A DNA stretch of 64,000 nucleotides, from the NCBI GenBank assembly GCA_027922465.2, contig BQMF02000068.1:868001-932000 (forward strand), in the 5' to 3' direction. Position 1 is the stretch's first letter; each line of letters starts with the position of its first letter. The position numbers were made by a program, and so were the translations under genes. Origin of the DNA: Turritopsis dohrnii (lineage: Eukaryota; Cnidaria; Hydrozoa; Anthoathecata; Oceaniidae). Positions 11,721 through 25,400 of the stretch are shown one piece after another. Under the pieces are notes generated by a model that made no database searches, was not told where the DNA came from, and saw nothing but the letters and a program-made list of their open reading frames with translations.

Positions 11721-14293
11721 TTAAATAGGGTTGGGATTATATGGTTGGTTTTGATGTAGCAATCTTTGCTGGTTAGCGAAATTAGGTATTCCTGATGGCG
11801 GTCTTTGTGATGAAGTGAAGGGACACTAAAAACATAAGTACAGATCGCATAAACACCTATCGTTGGCATAGCAGCCGACATAAATCAAAGTATTCTCACT
11901 TACCCTGTTCGCATAATGTCCTTTGCCACGACACTGGAATGCAGAAACAAACAATTGTTATCGAAAAAGAACACTGTTGCCTCACATTGAGACAAAATTT
12001 CTAAGTATTAGGTTATACCTTAAAACAAGTTACAAATTCCAACGGCCTTTTCCCAAACGGAACGAAAGCTGCTCCAGCGGAGTGGTGATGTTGGACTGGT
12101 TGCAAGTTTGGCTGTATCGAGTCATTACGCTCCCTTGGTATTCCAGCTGGATGAGCAATAGGTGGGGGGAAGCCCTTTCCTTGCGGATCTGACATCACAA
12201 CATCCATATTGATATTCGATTGATCAACAACATTGTCAGCTGTTTCACCCTACAAGTAGAGATTCATTGAAGTCATATCGTTTCATCATTAAAACGTCTA
12301 ACAGAAAGAGTAGTTCTTGTTACCCTCATAGCAGCTTCAGCAGCTAAGCGTCGGGCGACTGCACAATGAGTTGATTTGTGACCTTGCTCACCACATGCAT
12401 GACATACAATATGTGCGAATGGCTTACGTTCCTCCACTAACTGAATTTCAAACCGAGGACTAAAAAGAAAACAAAATATTAAGTGTTATGGTGTGAAGAA
12501 TGCAGTAAAGCTTAGTAAGAGGTTTTCTTTGTAAGCTTCTTCATAGGTCTTTGTGTGTGACATTTCATTTTACCAAATTTTCCAAAAACGTTCATCTTTT
12601 TTCTACATCAAATAAGTAAAACAACAATAAAATCGTCGTTCGTTCAGAAGATACTGAGTGTGAAGTCTTAACCATTTGACAGATGTTAAATAGAATGTCG
12701 AGAATCTGGAGTGGTTGACCACTTTTTAACCCAGGGGAATATTTCGACAATATTTCAACTGGATATCGAACAAACAACTTAGAGCTGATCATTTTAGATT
12801 ATTTTTAGATCTATTTGATCAGGTGAGCAAACACAGAGAACAGCAGGTCATACATTGTTATACATTATTTGGTTGTGTTTTCATAATTAAAATAAAAATA
12901 TTATTAGAATCCTAACTTACTGGGTGAATTTGCAATTTTTACCATCAGGACAAAATCCACATAGATAATTGACACACATGATCCTTCGTACATGACGGTT
13001 TTTACAATGCGGACCTGCAACAAAAACGAACTGAGGTTGAAAAACATTTCGGTGTGTGTTTATCAGTTTAATGGTTTCCAGGCTCTTACCATGTTTACAG
13101 AATCCTCTATCATACCAAGCACAGTCTTTTATTTTGTCAGCAGGATTCAAATGAAGAAACGGGCATTCTTTATTACTGCATTGTCCTTTAAACAGAACAT
13201 ACAATGATGAATTATAAACATTTACTTATAGTTATTTCACTAGCAGGCAATATAAGAATTAGTTGTGGGATTATAATGTCAATTAAAACACAGTGGATTG
13301 TAGGCTTATTTTGATTTCAACCTTTACTTATAGCTATACCAAGTAAACAAACAAACATTTTTTGAAAACTTACTAGAATGTTTTTTTATGTTTCCATATG
13401 ACTTGGTCACAATGCTAAATAGACTTTTGCAAAATTTTAGTCTTGACTGTAAGTATAGTGAATTTAAATGACTTCACAGTAAGTATAGTGAATCTTATTA
13501 ACTGTGTTAATTCATAATTATTTGGGAAACCAGCCAAATGAATGAAGCCTCCACAGAAGATAGCTTGTTTTCTTCAAAGGTTTCTCATTCAAACAACAGT
13601 TGAAGTAAAATTCTGAAATAATTCTTGCATGTCAGCGTTATTTTTTCCAGATGAACTTCTCTACTTTCTATTTGGTTTGAGTACAATGATTTCTTGAAAT
13701 CATAAACAATTTTCAAAACTGGAATTTCATAAAATACAGTTTTTTGGTAAAGATGGTAATATTGAAAAAACTAAGAACCAAAATGTTCAGATTGAATGAA
13801 ATCTTAACTCCTTACCATACTTGATGTAAAAGTAACACTCGGGCATTTTTTCCATATCGTACTTATGTAGAAATTCACAATCATCTCCTTTTTTACAAAG
13901 ACCACGTAACCAATGCTTACATACAACCATTTGGTTACCGCTTACATGTCGCAAAGGACAGAGCTGACCTCGATTGCATTTACTTGCAATGAAGAAATCA
14001 CATATTGCTGACCCAGACTCTAAAAACAAGAACATCGCACTTGTGAATTACATTAGAATTATGTTTTTGTTTACAGGCTTGAGAAATAAGGTTGTTACTA
14101 GATAGGATACATAGTGTCTCCATATCATTATGAGATAAAACCCTGGGTAGAAACAGACCTCGACGATAAAAAGAACTGCTGCTCACTTACTATCCATGCC
14201 AGGGAAGGGTAGTGGTTGTATTCCCAATTGCTCCTCCAAAGCAACTTCGATGTCAAATCTTATGTCATCAATGTTAGCAATGATATCATCCAT
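11721..14293 (-). CDS. CPSF4: CPSF4 (CPSF30), cleavage and polyadenylation factor
   Basis: 30-kDa subunit of the nuclear cleavage and polyadenylation specificity factor, which binds the AAUAAA signal RNA. Eight coding exons on the minus strand: 14191-14293, 13816-14019, 13090-13185, 12921-13014, 12324-12459, 12019-12249, 11904-11933, 11721-11825. They total 999 nt, giving 332 residues. The start MDDIIANIDDIRFD and the motif QPLPFPGMD match the conserved N-terminus. Five CCCH fingers follow, including CKHWLRGLCKKGDDCEFLH and CPFLHLNPADK. There are then two CCHC knuckles, CHACGEQGHKSTHC and CFKCRGKGHYANRC, separated by a Pro/Gln/His-rich linker. The second knuckle is split across introns. The gene is convergent with myosin. 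Confidence 0.96.
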
Positions 14294-15048
14294 ATTGTTT
14301 ACACTTCTGATAAGCAAACGAAAAATTAAGAACAGCAGAAACAACACCCATGACATGATCCCGGACACATGACTTGCAAAAAATTAATTAAATTGTGAAT
14401 TTCTGAAACTGAGTAAAGTCCCAAGGGCAGGATATTAAAAAAACAACAAATTAATACTGTTACTTTTTCAGAAAGTTTTCACTAGCTTAGCATCAACCAC
14501 AAGTTACTTTCACAGCATAAAATAAAGAAGATTCATTGCAGGTATAATTTCTGCTTTGCAGTCAAAAGTATGAAAAAGGTTTGTCCCGCTTTTTATATTA
14601 TTTTCTGGTGTTTTATGTCCACTAAATGCAATCTTCTTCTATAGATACTTGCTTTGGCTTTGGCTGAGATGAAAACCAAAAAAACAAGCAAACAAAGGCA
14701 GTCGTAAAAAAAAACATATTTGGGATTGACATTTTAATAAACAATAAGATTATCTCATAGCTTTTAAAGCATGACTTTAAATTCCAAACTTAATATCACA
14801 TGCTCAATTCAATTCAAACGGAGCTCAACAAAATATATATTTCATTGGAAAAATTGTTCATTGACCAATAATGTTCCCATAAGCATCTTCTTTTTTACGA
14901 TATTGTTCTTGTGATAAAAAATTACAATTTTAATTAAAATTAAATTCTTTTTTTCCCTTTCAATCAAACATTTCAATCAAAAATAATATCTAAAATGTCC
15001 ATCAAAAAACAGAAGATTAAACTACAAAATCATTAGAAAAATCAATTG
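14294..15048. other. Region between CPSF4 start and ESD 3' end
   Basis: Contains the CPSF4 5' leader and promoter and the ESD 3' UTR, both transcribed from the minus strand. An ATG further upstream, at 14368, is in frame with the CPSF4 start, but the added residues are hydrophobic and unlike the family, so the start at 14293 was preferred. Otherwise AT-rich with nothing recognised. Confidence 0.5.
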
Positions 15049-15900
15049 TTATAATCCAAGTGCTTTACCATGAAATCGGATATGCTCTTCCACAAATGTT
15101 GCAATGAAGTAATAGCTGTGATCATATCCTTCTTGAGACCTTGACTGCAAATTGATGTTTTGATTTCCCTTGCAAGCTTCGATCAAGTTATTTGGAAGCA
15201 ATTGGTTCTGTTTCAGGAATCCATCTTCAGTTCCTTGGTCACATAACACAGGAAGTACTGGTCCAGAATAGGTGGAAGCCAATTCAGTTGCATCATAAGT
15301 TTTCCAAGACTCTTTGTTTTCACCTAGGTAACCTGTAAATGCTTTTACTCCCCACGGACAATTGATTGGATTACAAATAGGTGCAAATGCTGATATAGAC
15401 TTAAACATGTTTGGATTTTTAAATCCACATATCAAAGCACCATGACCGCCCATACTATGTCCAAAAATGGATCGCTGACCCTTTAATACAGGAAAATTAT
15501 CTTCTACGACTGAAATGAGTTCTTTGGTAACATATGAATACATTCTGTAGTTAATCTTCCATTTCTCCTCCAAAGCGTCTACATAAAAGCCAGCACCGCT
15601 ACCGAAATCATAACTATCATCCTCACCAGGGATATTTGCACCTCTGGGACTCGTGTCTGGGCAAACAATGATGAGCCCTAACTCTGCTGCAACTCTTTGT
15701 GCACCGGCTTTTGTGATGAAATTCTGTTCTGTACAGGTCAGGCCAGACAACCAGTACAACACTGGGCATTTCTCATTCTTGGACTTTGGGGGGAGATAAA
15801 CAGCAAACGTCATTTTGGTTTTTGTTTCAGAACTGTCATGAGTAAATACTTTTTGGTTTCCACCAAAAGAAACAACAGACGATTTCTCTTCAATTGACAT
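15049..15900 (-). CDS. ESD: S-formylglutathione hydrolase (esterase D), intronless
   Basis: Cytosolic serine hydrolase that cleaves S-formylglutathione to formate and glutathione, the last step of glutathione-dependent formaldehyde detoxification. It is one uninterrupted frame of 283 residues from MSIEEK, essentially the family length. The start at 15900 was chosen because it aligns with the family; an in-frame ATG nine codons upstream exists. The alpha/beta-hydrolase nucleophile motif is GHSMGGHGA with Ser149, followed by Asp226 in GTEDGF and His261 in GYDHSYYF. The oxyanion-side motif [12 protein letters not shown] is present. No intron interrupts the coding region, unlike every other recognised gene here, which have five or more coding exons each. 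It is head-to-head with PDAP1 on the other strand. Confidence 0.97.
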   Translation of the reverse strand: MSIEEKSSVVSFGGNQKVFTHDSSETKTKMTFAVYLPPKSKNEKCPVLYWLSGLTCTEQNFITKAGAQRVAAELGLIIVCPDTSPRGANIPGEDDSYDFGSGAGFYVDALEEKWKINYRMYSYVTKELISVVEDNFPVLKGQRSIFGHSMGGHGALICGFKNPNMFKSISAFAPICNPINCPWGVKAFTGYLGENKESWKTYDATELASTYSGPVLPVLCDQGTEDGFLKQNQLLPNNLIEACKGNQNINLQSRSQEGYDHSYYFIATFVEEHIRFHGKALGL

Positions 15901-16489
15901 GATTGTTCTATTGTCAAAAACCACCACGCGCTAAGAAGTCCGAGTAACACAAGGAGAGATGGAAAAGAAAGATGGCTGCATTTGCTGCACCTGAAATATG
16001 CCCTTTACGGCAACTACCGGGATTCATCAGCTACCGATCTCACCTCCTGATTTGCATGGACGCAAAAATCATGGAAACTACGAACATAAAAATAAATTTT
16101 TTGATAAAAAAGGAAGCTTAGATTATCATCACCGTATGCGTCAAGCTCATGACTTTACACCAAAACAGAATGTAAAGAAGCTGATGTCGAAATTGTCACA
16201 ATTTTCTTCTTCTTTACTTTTACTTTTACTTCTAATTTTACTTTTAATTTTAATCATAGTCATATGGCTATGTTTTAACTAATCATTACTTTTAATTTCC
16301 ATTTTTACGATAATTTCCGTGGTGCTTTCGAACGAAAGTTTTCCTCCGAGTTTTGAGTTGTCGGAAAACCGAAGATTAAACCGGGTAACACGCTAAAGCC
16401 TTGGAATATTTACATGGTAGTGGTAGTAGTGGTGGTTGTCATTGACACATTATTGTTTTGTTTTGAAAAGCATCGAGACTTCAAAAATA
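15901..16489. promoter_or_regulatory. Divergent ESD/PDAP1 promoter region
   Basis: 589 bp separate the ESD start on the minus strand from the PDAP1 start on the plus strand, so the two genes probably share a bidirectional promoter (inference from arrangement). No TATA box could be assigned. The interval also holds the short open frame listed separately. Confidence 0.4.
15998..16282 (+). CDS. Possible small tail-anchored membrane protein
   Basis: 94-codon frame that I do not recognise. The N-terminal 70 or so residues are polar and rich in His, Lys and Asn (for example HGRKNHGNYEHKNK). The C-terminus is a long Leu/Ile stretch followed by WLCFN, which would form a single C-terminal membrane anchor. 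Caution: the Leu run is encoded by a ttactttta simple repeat, so the anchor may be a by-product of low-complexity DNA. An overlapping ATG at 15972 reads another frame and stops early. It could be a real micro-gene, a 5' UTR frame of the PDAP1 transcript, or chance. Confidence 0.3.
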   Translation: MPFTATTGIHQLPISPPDLHGRKNHGNYEHKNKFFDKKGSLDYHHRMRQAHDFTPKQNVKKLMSKLSQFSSSLLLLLLLILLLILIIVIWLCFN

Positions 16490-19400
16490 ATGCCACGAGG
16501 TTTGTAGTTTAACCATCTAATTTCAATTCTTTATAGTAAAGTTATTTTCTATTGTATGACAAATACCATGCATGAAAAAATTATAATAATATGAAATCAG
16601 TAAAAAAGATGTTTAAAATAATTTTCATGTGCCATCAAATGTTCTCTCAAATTTGTTCATGCTGGAAACATCATTTGGCTGTTTTGGTATTTATATACAC
16701 TTCACATGGAGTGAATGGAGTTTGCCTATGACCTCCTTATAATTATTAAATCAGATGAAATGTGTGTTTTAAAGTGTCATCATGATGGTGGTATATAATA
16801 TTCATAGACACAGTGATTTCAGTGGCAAATCCAGAGGGTTTTTGACAACGTTAAGCCGTTATGGACACCCAAAAAATGTGCCCAAAAAATTTAAGGGCTT
16901 TTAAGCAGTTAGGACCACACGACCAGAATTCGTCGCTAAAATAATCGTGATTTATTATAAAGAATTGCCTCGATAATTTTATTTTACTCTCCTATTTGAA
17001 TACATCCGATTGAATGATGACGATCTAGCATAGCAACCGCATGGAAACATAGCTGTAGGGAAAATTCGACACGGTAAATTTCTTTTATTTTTGGGGTTGT
17101 GAAACTTTATGCAAAAACAAAACTTTTTACTGTGTCAAAATTTCCCTTTCTGCTTAGTTCTTCAGAAAATGAAGAAAGAAGAAAACGAACAATTTCTACA
17201 TCATCGGAGGAGTACCGCTTTCTAGCGATCATTAGTATAAGTTTTAATAATGGTCGTAAAGTTAAATTTGCGCTATTGTGTGGCATTTTGACAAAACGAT
17301 TATTAAAATCATTAACATAGCAATATCAAACATTGCAATAATAAATTTTCGGGAAGCATTCGGCATGAATAATTCAAACAAACGAATGGTTATTATATGC
17401 TTCACCAGAACATATATTTCGTAATTATACGCTCAGTCCTCCCCTTAGCTTAAACTTAGTGTTCTAGAAATGTTTGGTAGTATATCGCTTGAAAAATTGC
17501 TTGGTAAAAAAGACCAACTAAACCCGAGGGTGGTGCGATCGCACCCAAAGCAACCCCCGAGTTACGCCACTGCCTACTTATTTTAGGGACCTGGGAACAA
17601 AGTTATTCAATCTGAATACGAAAATAAATAACACAAAAAGTCACGAGCACACTTCAAAAAATGGCTGCAAATCAGTGAAATGTTTTTTGTGAAAGTATTT
17701 AAAAGTCACCAGCATATAAAGTCGTGAATCCTAAAAAAGCAAAATGTGGCGAAAGACGCGAGAATTTTTGTGTTCCCGATCTTTTGTACCTACTATGAAC
17801 TTCGTCTGTATCTCGACGAATTCTATTCACATATTCTGGGGCTTTATAGAAAAAACACAAATAATTTGTTCTGGATAATTTATTTACATCAACGTGAATG
17901 TACAAAGTAAAGAGTCCTAAGTTACAAATTAAATCAGATTGATAATTACTTCTTTCATAATTTTACAATACATTTCTCAATCTTGTATTCTCAAATCAGT
18001 AGAAAACGTTGTGAATGCACTTCGTCGTGTGGCTGTCATAAAGTAGTATGAAACGCTTTTTATCGCAAGTTTTGGTCGAGTGGTCCTAACTGTTAAGGGT
18101 TTGTTTGCTGTTTGCTCAAGGGAATTGATATTGAACATTATCTCTCTCCTTCGCAGTTCTGAAATATTGATACAATGACAAGAAGAAAAGGAAGTAAAAA
18201 TAGAGTCAAGCACATTGTTTATTTTTGCTTGATGAAATTCGTAAATTTCACGTGTTTGACACTAAAATATGCATTCAGTATATAAAAGAAAACGTTATGC
18301 CCAAAAAACTTCTAGATTCAGCACTGGATTTATAATGAATTTTTGTCAGGATAATTTTTCTATATACAACAGTTCATCTATTATATTAAAGTTCAACAAA
18401 TCACTGTATGTGCGTTGTTCATACATATCCGGTGTCATTTGAAAATGTTTTCTTTTTTGTACATTTGTACATTTGTACATTTTTGTACATTTCACTCTCT
18501 AAAATAAAATTGTGACACACACTCTCTATTATAATCTAAGATGTAATTATCGTTAATTTTTATTGTTAATGTTGTTAAAGTATAGATTTCTGTTATTATT
18601 ATAAAAAGTTTCTTTAAGTCGTTTTTTTTAAAGTTTGAAAATTACTGGGGTACATATTTAATTATTATTTCCCAAATAGAAATAAACAATTATTAAAAAA
18701 ACAAGATTCGTAAAAATGTGACTATATAGTTGCCCAAAGTTGCCATTTTATCAATTATTGTGTGTACATTGATAACCATAAGAAAAATGTGTCATTTCAC
18801 TATAACTAATTACAATAGGTACTTACCAGCAAAATGAACCATAGTAGCCAGGTGCTCAGCAGATAAAAATGTTGTCCTTACTAATCAGGCTGGAATTGAA
18901 CTTAATAAAACAATAGAACTTATTTTGAACTTTTATGAAATGATCACTAACATGTCATATATTATATTAAAATGTTTTAGAAAAGGGCATGCATTTGTAA
19001 ACACTCTGCACTTAAATCATCTTAGGGTTTTGTATTAGTATATAGTATATAGTATTGTTTCAGTGAAAGGAAAGAAAGGATAGAAATAATTGAAATATTT
19101 TTAAGAGTCACGATATTCATGTTCTTACTTTTTTTAATTAAAGGTTCAATACAAGGTTTAAAACCACTAATGTGTATTGAGCTACAAGGAAGAAAGGTAG
19201 CAATGAACATTGCATTTAAAGTGTTGAAGATTATAATGAGGAGGAAAAACAGACTGTGGTAAAGAATTCTAGAGAGTGCAGGAGTGCGGAATGAATCTTT
19301 GTTGGTAAAAAGTTTTAGATGATTTTGGGATGTTGACAGTGTGATCATGGCAATTAGATGAATATCTTTTGTTTCACTTGAACCTTTTTAATGCAGGGAT

Positions 19401-22400
19401 GAGAGAAAAGAACTCAGTTGAACATTTCTGTAAAAGTATTTATAAAAGAGGCAAAGAGATGTCACAGATCTGCGATGGGAGAGTGTGTCAAGTTTACTTG
19501 TAAGTTTATCACCAATAGCGTTTACAGGTACATTTCTGAATATGATCTAAAAGATTAAGAGAGTCAGGAGAAGTCCTGTGAAAAAATGATGCCGAGGAGA
19601 CGAAAGGAGTTGTTTTCTTCCAATTGGGTGCCATTCATGGAAACTGACGGTAAAAAGGGATCTTTAGTATGAAAAAAGTTAGTAGAAAGAAGTTTGGTTT
19701 TTGTGGAATTGAATGTGACCAGCTATTTCTCTCCCCACTTAACTACAGATTGCTGATCAAGCTCAATTTCGCCTGTGATTTCTACCTGGCTGAACAAATC
19801 TGATGGTGGAATACAGGAGTAGATGGTAGTAGTAGCATATATATGGCAAGCTTGGAAATAATGTCATCAGGCAGATCATTGATGAAAAGAAGAAAAAGGG
19901 TTCACCCAAGGACAGAACCTCAGGTTTTGTGACAGGAGGCGAGCAATCGCTCGCACTCGTGCCCCTACATGCCATAACTACTTGAGAGGAGTGCAAGATC
20001 ACACCCCTGATTTATGTAGCGAGAGCCATATCTAGGCCTCGAAATCCGACGCGAGTACGCGAGTATTGCTTGCGCTGGTATATAAATCTTCTATTAAATA
20101 GAATGATTAATAGGAGCTCTGTGTTGGAGAGCGAGTTCCACAATAATTGATTACGTTAACAACAAAAAAAGATTGAACCTCTTCTGCGAATGTATCCTGA
20201 CAAAATGTGACATAAGATTGTCGCCACTAGAAACCTGTAAACATTAAAATCAATTGTAATTGTAATTCATTGTAATAAAAAATGAATGTTCCATTTTCTT
20301 TCCTCTGGGATGTAGTAATTTCCAAAACAGATTCTCTATCAACATGAAAAAGAAAACAATTAATTTTTTACTTCCATTAAAAATATATTTCCGGAGAGCC
20401 TTTGAGAATAATTTTCAAGCATGCAAGAGAGTAGCGAAGACTTAATATGTATGCGAAGGTGTGCACAACAGAATTGTAAGTCAAAGTTAAGATATTTCTT
20501 TCTTCCTTTTCGTAGTGTTGTAGACATGACGTAATTCTATTGCGTAACACTGAAAAAATGTCCCGCAAAGGAGTGTCTCTCCATCCTAAATATAAAAGAA
20601 TTGTATATGCTGCAACATTTGTACTCGCGTGAAAGAAGATTACGCGAGTATTTCCCTACACAGTGTACTTGCGATAAATTAACGACGGGAGTACAATTAC
20701 ACTCGCGTAAAATTCAACGGATTTCGAGGCCTGCATATCTCACTCAACTTGTTACCCTCAAGTCCACATTTCGCTGGCATATTTAGATGCTCTGCAAACA
20801 TAAACTTATTTCTTATTTGCATGAAGATACAAAACCTTTGTGCTGTTTTATGTCCTTCTGCATAGCCATCTTGTTTTGAAAAAATCAACTTGTGAAAGTG
20901 AGGCTATTCTTATGCAAAATGTTTTTCTTTGGAAAAGAAAATCTATGTCGCCGATACTGTATTTTTTTGTTTTTCATGAAGAATCAACTTCCGGGGAATT
21001 ACCTGCCATTGTATTAGCACGTAGTGTATTAATAAAATGGTTGGTCTTGTGAAACTTTATTACCAGTCTTTTTCTATTAAAACGCTACCACCCTGGTAGA
21101 TGTTCCAAAATGTTTGCTTCATGAAACGAGAAACACGTTCTTCAGTTGTAGTATAACATGGCAGCACAAGGCAACGAAGTAGTGTTCCATACTTTTCTGA
21201 AGTATGGACTAACAAATGTTATTAGGTATAAAACCCAAGAAAAAGAAGGCAAAACTGTGGTCAACTTTATTTGGTGTAAAGTTTGTGCCAAATATAAGAA
21301 CTAAATTCAAAATTCAGCCACGATAAAAGGCAACACGAAAACACCTGTTAATGGCGTTTATCCGTAATCCTGTGTGCAAAACCTGTGACGAAAAATTAAA
21401 TCACACAACTGCGACTGGAAAGTGTGCCTATGTTGTAGGGCTTGAAAACTCCATATGCAGTAAGCTTTTTCAAAGACCAGTATGCCAGACTTTATCAAAT
21501 GCCTTGGATATGTCAAGGACAACAGCTTGTGCCTCCCCAGATTTATCTAATGCAGTGTAGATTCTATCAGTTATCACTGTAAGGAGGTCTGCAGTTGAGT
21601 GTTGGGAGCAAAAGCCATATTGAGAATCCGAGGAGAGGTTATTAGATTCAAGGTGATTAACAAGAGCATTATTGATAAAGGCCTCAAAAATTTTACTCAA
21701 AACTGGTAGGAGACTAATTGGTCTGTAATTTTGTGGATTAGATCGATCACCACAATTTAAAGACTGGAATTACAGAGGCCAACTTCCAAGATGAAGGAAA
21801 GCAAGATTCAGCTATGCACTTGTTATATAGACAAGAAAGTACAGGTAATAATTCAGGTGCACACTTTTGAAACAGGATGACAGGAATTCCATCAGGGCCA
21901 GTAGCCTTACAAGGATCAAGATTTGAAATGTTGGAAGATATTTTAGCTGGTGTGATAAAGCAGCTATCCAGTACTTTATTAGTCCTCAAGGGAAATTCAG
22001 GAACAGCATGACTGGAGTCATCAAGAGTAGAGTTATTACTGAAAATATTAGAGAAGAGTTCAGCTTTATCCTTAGATGATGATGAAACCTCTGGACCATT
22101 GAAAATGGGAGGAATGGATGACCTTTTATTGCTGGTGACACTTTTAATGATGTGCCAAAAATCTCGAGAGCCAAAGTGAAAGTGAGTAGGGAAGTCAATG
22201 ATTTGGTGAAGAGATTGATATAGAGCATATAGAGCAAAATTAAGAGTATGAATTCCCGAGTGAGAGGTTCTATTTGAGAATTTGGGCCATTTTTCATGAG
22301 GAACATTGAAGTCACCAAAAACAAATATGTTGGCACTGTGATGAATTGATAGGGCCTTGTCAATACTCTCAGATATAGAGTCTATAACAGAACAGTCTTG

Positions 22401-25400
22401 GGATGATGGAGATCGATAAAGAAAGAACAGATAGCTTGTTGAATGGAGCAATGAAACATGTATGACAAATCAGGATCCTCCAGATCACTTACGCGAGTAA
22501 TAGGTAAAGGCCATGCATGTGGGTTTTAGAGTCCTTACAACGCAAAGGAAGATGACCTTGAAAAAGAAAATCATTTTCTGTGTCAATATTCGAATTGAGA
22601 TTAGTCTCACAAATTGCAAGGATGTCAGGAGAGTTGTAGAAATGAAAGAATGAATGTGAGAGAAATTTGTACGAAAACCACAGACATTTTGTGAGATATG
22701 TTCAGTGGTGTCGGGTTAATTGAAAGCTTGACAAAAAACTTGACAAAAAAGCTTGACAAAAAACCCCTCAAAGTTACAGAGAAATAACCTATGATTACAC
22801 AAAACGTGTGAAAGACCAATTAAAGAAAATCGGGATTATGGAATGAGAAAAACTTTTATTTGGAAATATACCACTTTCCTGTGAATAAATCATAAAACCA
22901 ACTTACCACTGAAAAGTTTAGACTTTTTTTAGATAGATTGCTAAGGAAAGTTTTTTATTTATTTTGTTATGTATGGCTAAGTACACAATTGTTTTTGTAA
23001 GAAACTTATAAAAGGGAAGGGTCTAGTTCTAAAAGTTACCTATTCGGTTTCTTAAAGATACTTTAAATTTTCAAAAATATTTTGTAGTTTTTTAAATCAT
23101 TCTTTTTGTTTTAACTAAATAATGAAATCATTCATATTTTAAATGCGTTTGGAACTAAATTGTCTCTGCAATGTAAAAGCTTCATTTAAATGGAAGTTTT
23201 CCTTTCAAAACAATTTCCTCAAATAAGAAATCAAAATGGAAAAAAGTTTCTTATTTAAAAAATAGTCATAACAATGTAGTTGTAAGAATTTTTTAAGATT
23301 CTACATGGAGGTTTTTTATAAACTGGTTTCTTATAAAAAAATGTGCATTTAATATCTAGTAGCAGGATTGCTGAATTCATACTGCTTCTGAATCCTAGCA
23401 CTGATTCTATGATGATTCTATCATTGATTCTAATCCTACATGATGTATTCTACATGATAACAAACATGGTAGGAGCACATAACAAACGCGGTATAAAATT
23501 TTAAAACAACAATTATTAAACTTTAGTTCATTACAAGTATAAGAACTTGGTAAGATATACAAACCTTTATAGTGCATATGAGTAACAGTTTTATATTCTT
23601 AAAATCCTGTTTATTAAATGAATTTACTCTGCATTGTTTTCAGGTAGAGGTAAAAACTACAAAGGAAGAGCACGACATTTTACGTCTGCAGAAGAGATAG
23701 ATCGTCAAATGAATGACAATTCCTGGAGGGTAAAAACTTTTATCTTGAACATTGTTCACTTGTATCTCTCAGATTCTACTGTTTCTGTTTACACTTATAG
23801 CGACAAAAAGAAGAATCTGACAGTGAAGAATCCGAAGGTTCAGATGATGAAAATGTATGTTGAATATTTTTATTGAAAAAAATGTATTTTGGAAACTGCC
23901 TTTCAACACCTGTCCATATTTTTAGAAAGCAAAAGCCGCTGGTATTGAAAGCATTATTGAAATCGAAAATCCAAATCGTGTACAAAACAAAATGAAAAAA
24001 GCTGATGACATAGAAACTGTGAAACCTGAATTATCTCGGAGAGAGAGGTACAATATATATCTTATCTTAAATCTTAATAAATCCTGGTTCTACAAATAAA
24101 ATTCAGATAGTAAAGCTGAAGGGAATGTTTGAAATAGCTAGAAAGATAAGATAATGAACATAAGGTCAAAAAAATGCGTTGGATCTCCACGAGAGAACCA
24201 ATCATTTTTTTACTTTGATTGAGCACTTTTTTTAATAATAAACAGTTGCTCGTTGTTCTTTTTCTACCGACATCGGCATGGTGCAACCCTCAGCTCTACA
24301 TGTAAAAGTTCATTATTACTGTTTCTTGTGGACTAAACAACATTTTGTTGGCTACCTGATGTCAATAGTTATAAAGATGAGAAATTCTTGAAACTTTTAA
24401 AACATTACTTTCAGTTAGCTTTACATCAATAGTCTACAAGGAATGATTTTTTTTTGTTTATGTGGTTGGTGAGTTTGGCAACTATTTCAGAAATTCAATT
24501 TTGAGGAGGTTTCTTCTCAGCTTGCGTCTATCAAGTCCTCATTAATCATGTTTTACTGCGTGAACCAACAAACTTGGAAAAGAATGGAAAATTCATAAAT
24601 TTCAAGGGAAGCCTGAAAAAGTTAAGGATTTCTACAGAAAAATTCCTTTAACCAGGGAAAAATATTTTGTGCTATGTTATTATATTTCATTCAAAAGTAA
24701 AACTTAACGTATCACTTTCAATAAATTGTCATGATTATAATACAACCTCTGTATTCCCAGCCATTTTTTTTAGAAATAGACCAATGATGAATGAAATATT
24801 AAGTGATTGCTTTCAATCAAAAGTGGTCTAGTAGTACAATTCTTGATCTTTTAAAAAAGATGTAATTGGTGGAATGTGAATCATGAAAGAATTTGTGCTT
24901 TTTAATACTATAAAGTTTAAATTTAACAAAACTATCATAATTTTATTGTCTTTACAAGAATTCAAATAGTATTTTATATTTTTTGCTTTATATGACTTTT
25001 TTTCCATTTTAAGGGAAGCTATTGAAAAAGAACAAGCCAGAAAGAGATATGAAAAATTACATGCTGAAGGAAAGACTGATGAAGCTCGAGCTGATCTTGC
25101 TAGGCTAGCTATTATAAAAAAACAAAGGGAAGAAGCGTTACGTAAAAAAGAAGAAGAAAACAAAGGTTAATGACTTTCTTTCAATCTTGTTTTCATGGTA
25201 CAGCTATGACTTAATCTGAGAGACCACAAAACAACTTGTTTCAAGTTCTATAGCAATCTAAAGTAGGGAAGTCAACACTAACTTATCCGCAATGCTTATA
25301 TCAAAAAGAAATAATATATAATATATAATGTACAAAAACCCTATTTTCGCTGAAAATTCCAAATTACGGTTTCCACTACTTTTTGCACTTTTTTATAAAA

